A stretch of DNA of 64,000 nucleotides, taken from the NCBI GenBank assembly GCA_016287245.1, contig JAEEWG010000004.1:86831-150830 (forward strand). Direction: 5' to 3'. A program made the translations under genes and the position numbers. This DNA comes from Clostridia bacterium. GTDB lineage: Bacteria > Bacillota > Clostridia > Saccharofermentanales > Saccharofermentanaceae. Positions 62,707 to 64,000 of the stretch are shown here, one piece after another (position 1 is the stretch's first letter; each line of letters opens with the position of its first letter). Below the pieces are notes generated by a model. That model was given only the letters and a program-made list of their open reading frames with translations. It searched no databases and was not told the origin of the DNA.

Positions 62707-63858
62707 ATGGCTACAAAAGTAGATATTTTCTCCGGCTTTCTCGGCGCTGGCAAGACAACGCTCATCAAGAAGCTGATCTCCGACGGCTATAACGGCCAGA
62801 AACTGGTCCTCATCGAGAACGAATTCGGTCAGATCGGCATCGACGGCGGATTCTTAAAGGAGTCCGGCATTGAGATCACCGAGATGAACTCGGGCTGCAT
62901 CTGCTGCTCCCTCGTCGGCGATTTCGGAACCGCCCTTAAGGAAGTCATCGATCAGTATGCTCCGGACCGTATCCTCATCGAGCCCTCCGGCGTCGGCAAA
63001 CTCTCCGATGTCGTTGCCGCTGTGGAGAAAGTGGAAGGCACCGAGGTCTGCGGCACTGTGACCGTCATCGATGCCAGCAAGTGCAAGATCTATCTGAAGA
63101 ACTTCAAAGAATTCTACGAAAACCAGATCAAGTATGCCGGCACGATCATCCTGTCCCGCACCGGAAACATCGCCCAGGGCAAACTCGATACAGCTATCGA
63201 GCTGATCCGGGAGATCAACGATCACTCCCAGATCATCACGACTCCGTGGGAAAAGCTCTCGGGCACACAGATCCGCGAAGCCATCGAGAACCCGCTCACC
63301 GCTTCCGATATGGCAGCCGCCCTGTTAGAGGCTGAGGAGCATGCGCATCACCACCATCACCATGATCACGATGAGCATGACCACGATCACGAACATGAAC
63401 ACCACCATGATCATGAGCACGAGCATGAACACGAACATGAGCATGAGCATCACCATGACCACGACCATGAACATGAACATCATCACGACCACGACCATGA
63501 ACATGAGCATCATCACGATCATGGTCCGGACTGCACCTGCGGCTGCCACGATCACGACCACGACCACGAAGGTCACCATCACGCAGACGAGGTCTTCGAC
63601 AGCATCGGCTTTGAGACCTCCAAGACCTTCTCTGAAGCCGTTATCAAAGCAGCTCTCGAGGAACTGGACAGCGGCGATTTCGGCATGATCCTCCGCGCCA
63701 AGGGCATCGTCGCCGGCGAAGACGGCAACTGGATCCACTTCGACTATGTACCGGGTGAAGCGGATGTAAGAAGCGGCGCTGCGGATGTCACCGGCAAGCT
63801 CTGCATCATCGGTTCCAAGGTCGATAAGGACGCGTTAAAGGTTCTTTTCGGACTGTAA
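62707..63858 (+). CDS. CobW/ZNG1-type metallochaperone GTPase with long His-rich tract
   Basis: The 383 residues start behind GAAGG. G3E features are complete: Walker A GFLGAGKTTLI, ENEFGQIGIDG, the metal-binding C64-I-C66-C67 in NSGCICCSLVG, and ILIEPSGVG. Residues about 211-296 are almost only His, Asp and Glu with a CTCGC centre, a metal store or sensor. The CobW C-terminal domain follows (DSGDFGMILRAKGIVAGEDGNWIHFDYV). Such proteins insert or deliver zinc or related metals. The partner GTPase upstream suggests a two-component delivery system. No Zur box is evident. Confidence 0.92.
   Translation: MATKVDIFSGFLGAGKTTLIKKLISDGYNGQKLVLIENEFGQIGIDGGFLKESGIEITEMNSGCICCSLVGDFGTALKEVIDQYAPDRILIEPSGVGKLSDVVAAVEKVEGTEVCGTVTVIDASKCKIYLKNFKEFYENQIKYAGTIILSRTGNIAQGKLDTAIELIREINDHSQIITTPWEKLSGTQIREAIENPLTASDMAAALLEAEEHAHHHHHHDHDEHDHDHEHEHHHDHEHEHEHEHEHEHHHDHDHEHEHHHDHDHEHEHHHDHGPDCTCGCHDHDHDHEGHHHADEVFDSIGFETSKTFSEAVIKAALEELDSGDFGMILRAKGIVAGEDGNWIHFDYVPGEADVRSGAADVTGKLCIIGSKVDKDALKVLFGL
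63340..63590 (+). repeat. His/Asp/Glu codon repeat tract
   Basis: Degenerate CAT/CAC, GAT/GAC and GAG/GAA codons in 6-base steps encode the metal-binding tract of the GTPase. It is likely to vary in length by slippage. Confidence 0.9.
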
Positions 63859-63878
63859 GAGATTTTCGGTTATATCAT

Positions 63879-64000
63879 AACCACCCGTCGAACGGGTGGT
63901 TTGCTCTAGGGCTATAAGCCCATGTTACCGGCCAGCGCCTAAAGACGCTGGCTTTCACATGTCGTTCAAGCCTAACTGCCTTTGACTCGTAGCCGCCCAT
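63879..64000 (-). mobile_element. Probable end of an IS200/IS605-type element (partial)
   Basis: Three hairpins follow the GTPase stop: AACCACCCGT-CGA-ACGGGTGGTT (63879-63901), GGGCTATAAGCCC (63909-63921) and CCAGCG...CGCTGG (63932-63951). Such a subterminal set is typical of IS200/IS605 ends, where the omega RNA of TnpB overlaps the end. In the minus strand one frame stays open from 64000 (GGYESKAVRLERHVKASVF), as expected for the C-terminus of a TnpB-like protein. The body lies outside the window. Confidence 0.55.

Noticed and set aside
63340..63590. Low-complexity assembly artefact
   Set aside because: The frame stays open, the tract encodes a metal-binding His/Asp/Glu run known in CobW-type proteins, and the C-terminal domain follows in frame.

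Overview
The window reads as the chromosome of a low-to-mid G+C anaerobic Gram-positive bacterium of the class Clostridia. Supporting signs are AGGAGG-type ribosome binding sites on most genes, two T-box leaders, several LPXTG-pathway sortases with Cna-B/pilin-type surface proteins, lipobox lipoproteins, an HtrA with a single N-terminal anchor, and a fused phosphoglycerate kinase-triosephosphate isomerase. No rRNA or tRNA gene was found, so the family cannot be fixed from the sequence alone.

Layout. 1-10016 (minus strand) is a pilus locus: a Spy0128-like major pilin, a signal-peptidase-like protein with both catalytic dyad residues replaced (as in streptococcal SipA), a class B-type sortase with an unusual C-terminal membrane domain, and a giant repeat adhesin running off the left edge. 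A GNAT acetyltransferase follows, then the str operon (rpsL-rpsG-fusA-tuf) without rpoBC in front of it, two small envelope genes and tyrS. 18441-23572 is a second surface module: a sortase and a thioester/Cna-B adhesin, convergent, with nearly identical promoters. Next come a membrane Zn-protease, the pgk-tpiA fusion, a FliB-like Cys-cluster protein, a PlsC acyltransferase with a zinc ribbon, and a Ser-rich membrane protein.

30593-34841 is the most distinctive accessory region: a 1184-residue secreted protein (two CBM2-like domains, Pro/Thr linker, Ca-binding repeats, C-type lectin domain, hydrophobic segment) ending in a PD-(D/E)XK-like nuclease domain, followed by a small gene that is a candidate immunity protein. 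Then come a lipoprotein, an asparagine T-box controlling asnS-asnA, a polysaccharide co-polymerase-like protein, mgtE behind a long structured leader with its own small reading frames, a solitary carB, and htrA.

49435-52919 is a three-gene operon (lipoprotein, GH36 alpha-galactosidase, ComB-like protein). At 53040-55910 a consensus promoter and a T-box whose specifier aligns as AUC (Ile) precede one polypeptide joining an HTH domain, a cupin and an acyl-CoA synthetase. This suggests isoleucine starvation turns on activation of a branched-chain acid. The right part holds an HTH/adhesin-fold regulator, a GH3 glycosidase lipoprotein, an internally deleted MgtC remnant, a degenerate-GGDEF/intact-EAL protein, two G3E (CobW) metallochaperone GTPases, one with a very long His-rich tract, and, at the edge, hairpins resembling the end of an IS200/IS605-type element.
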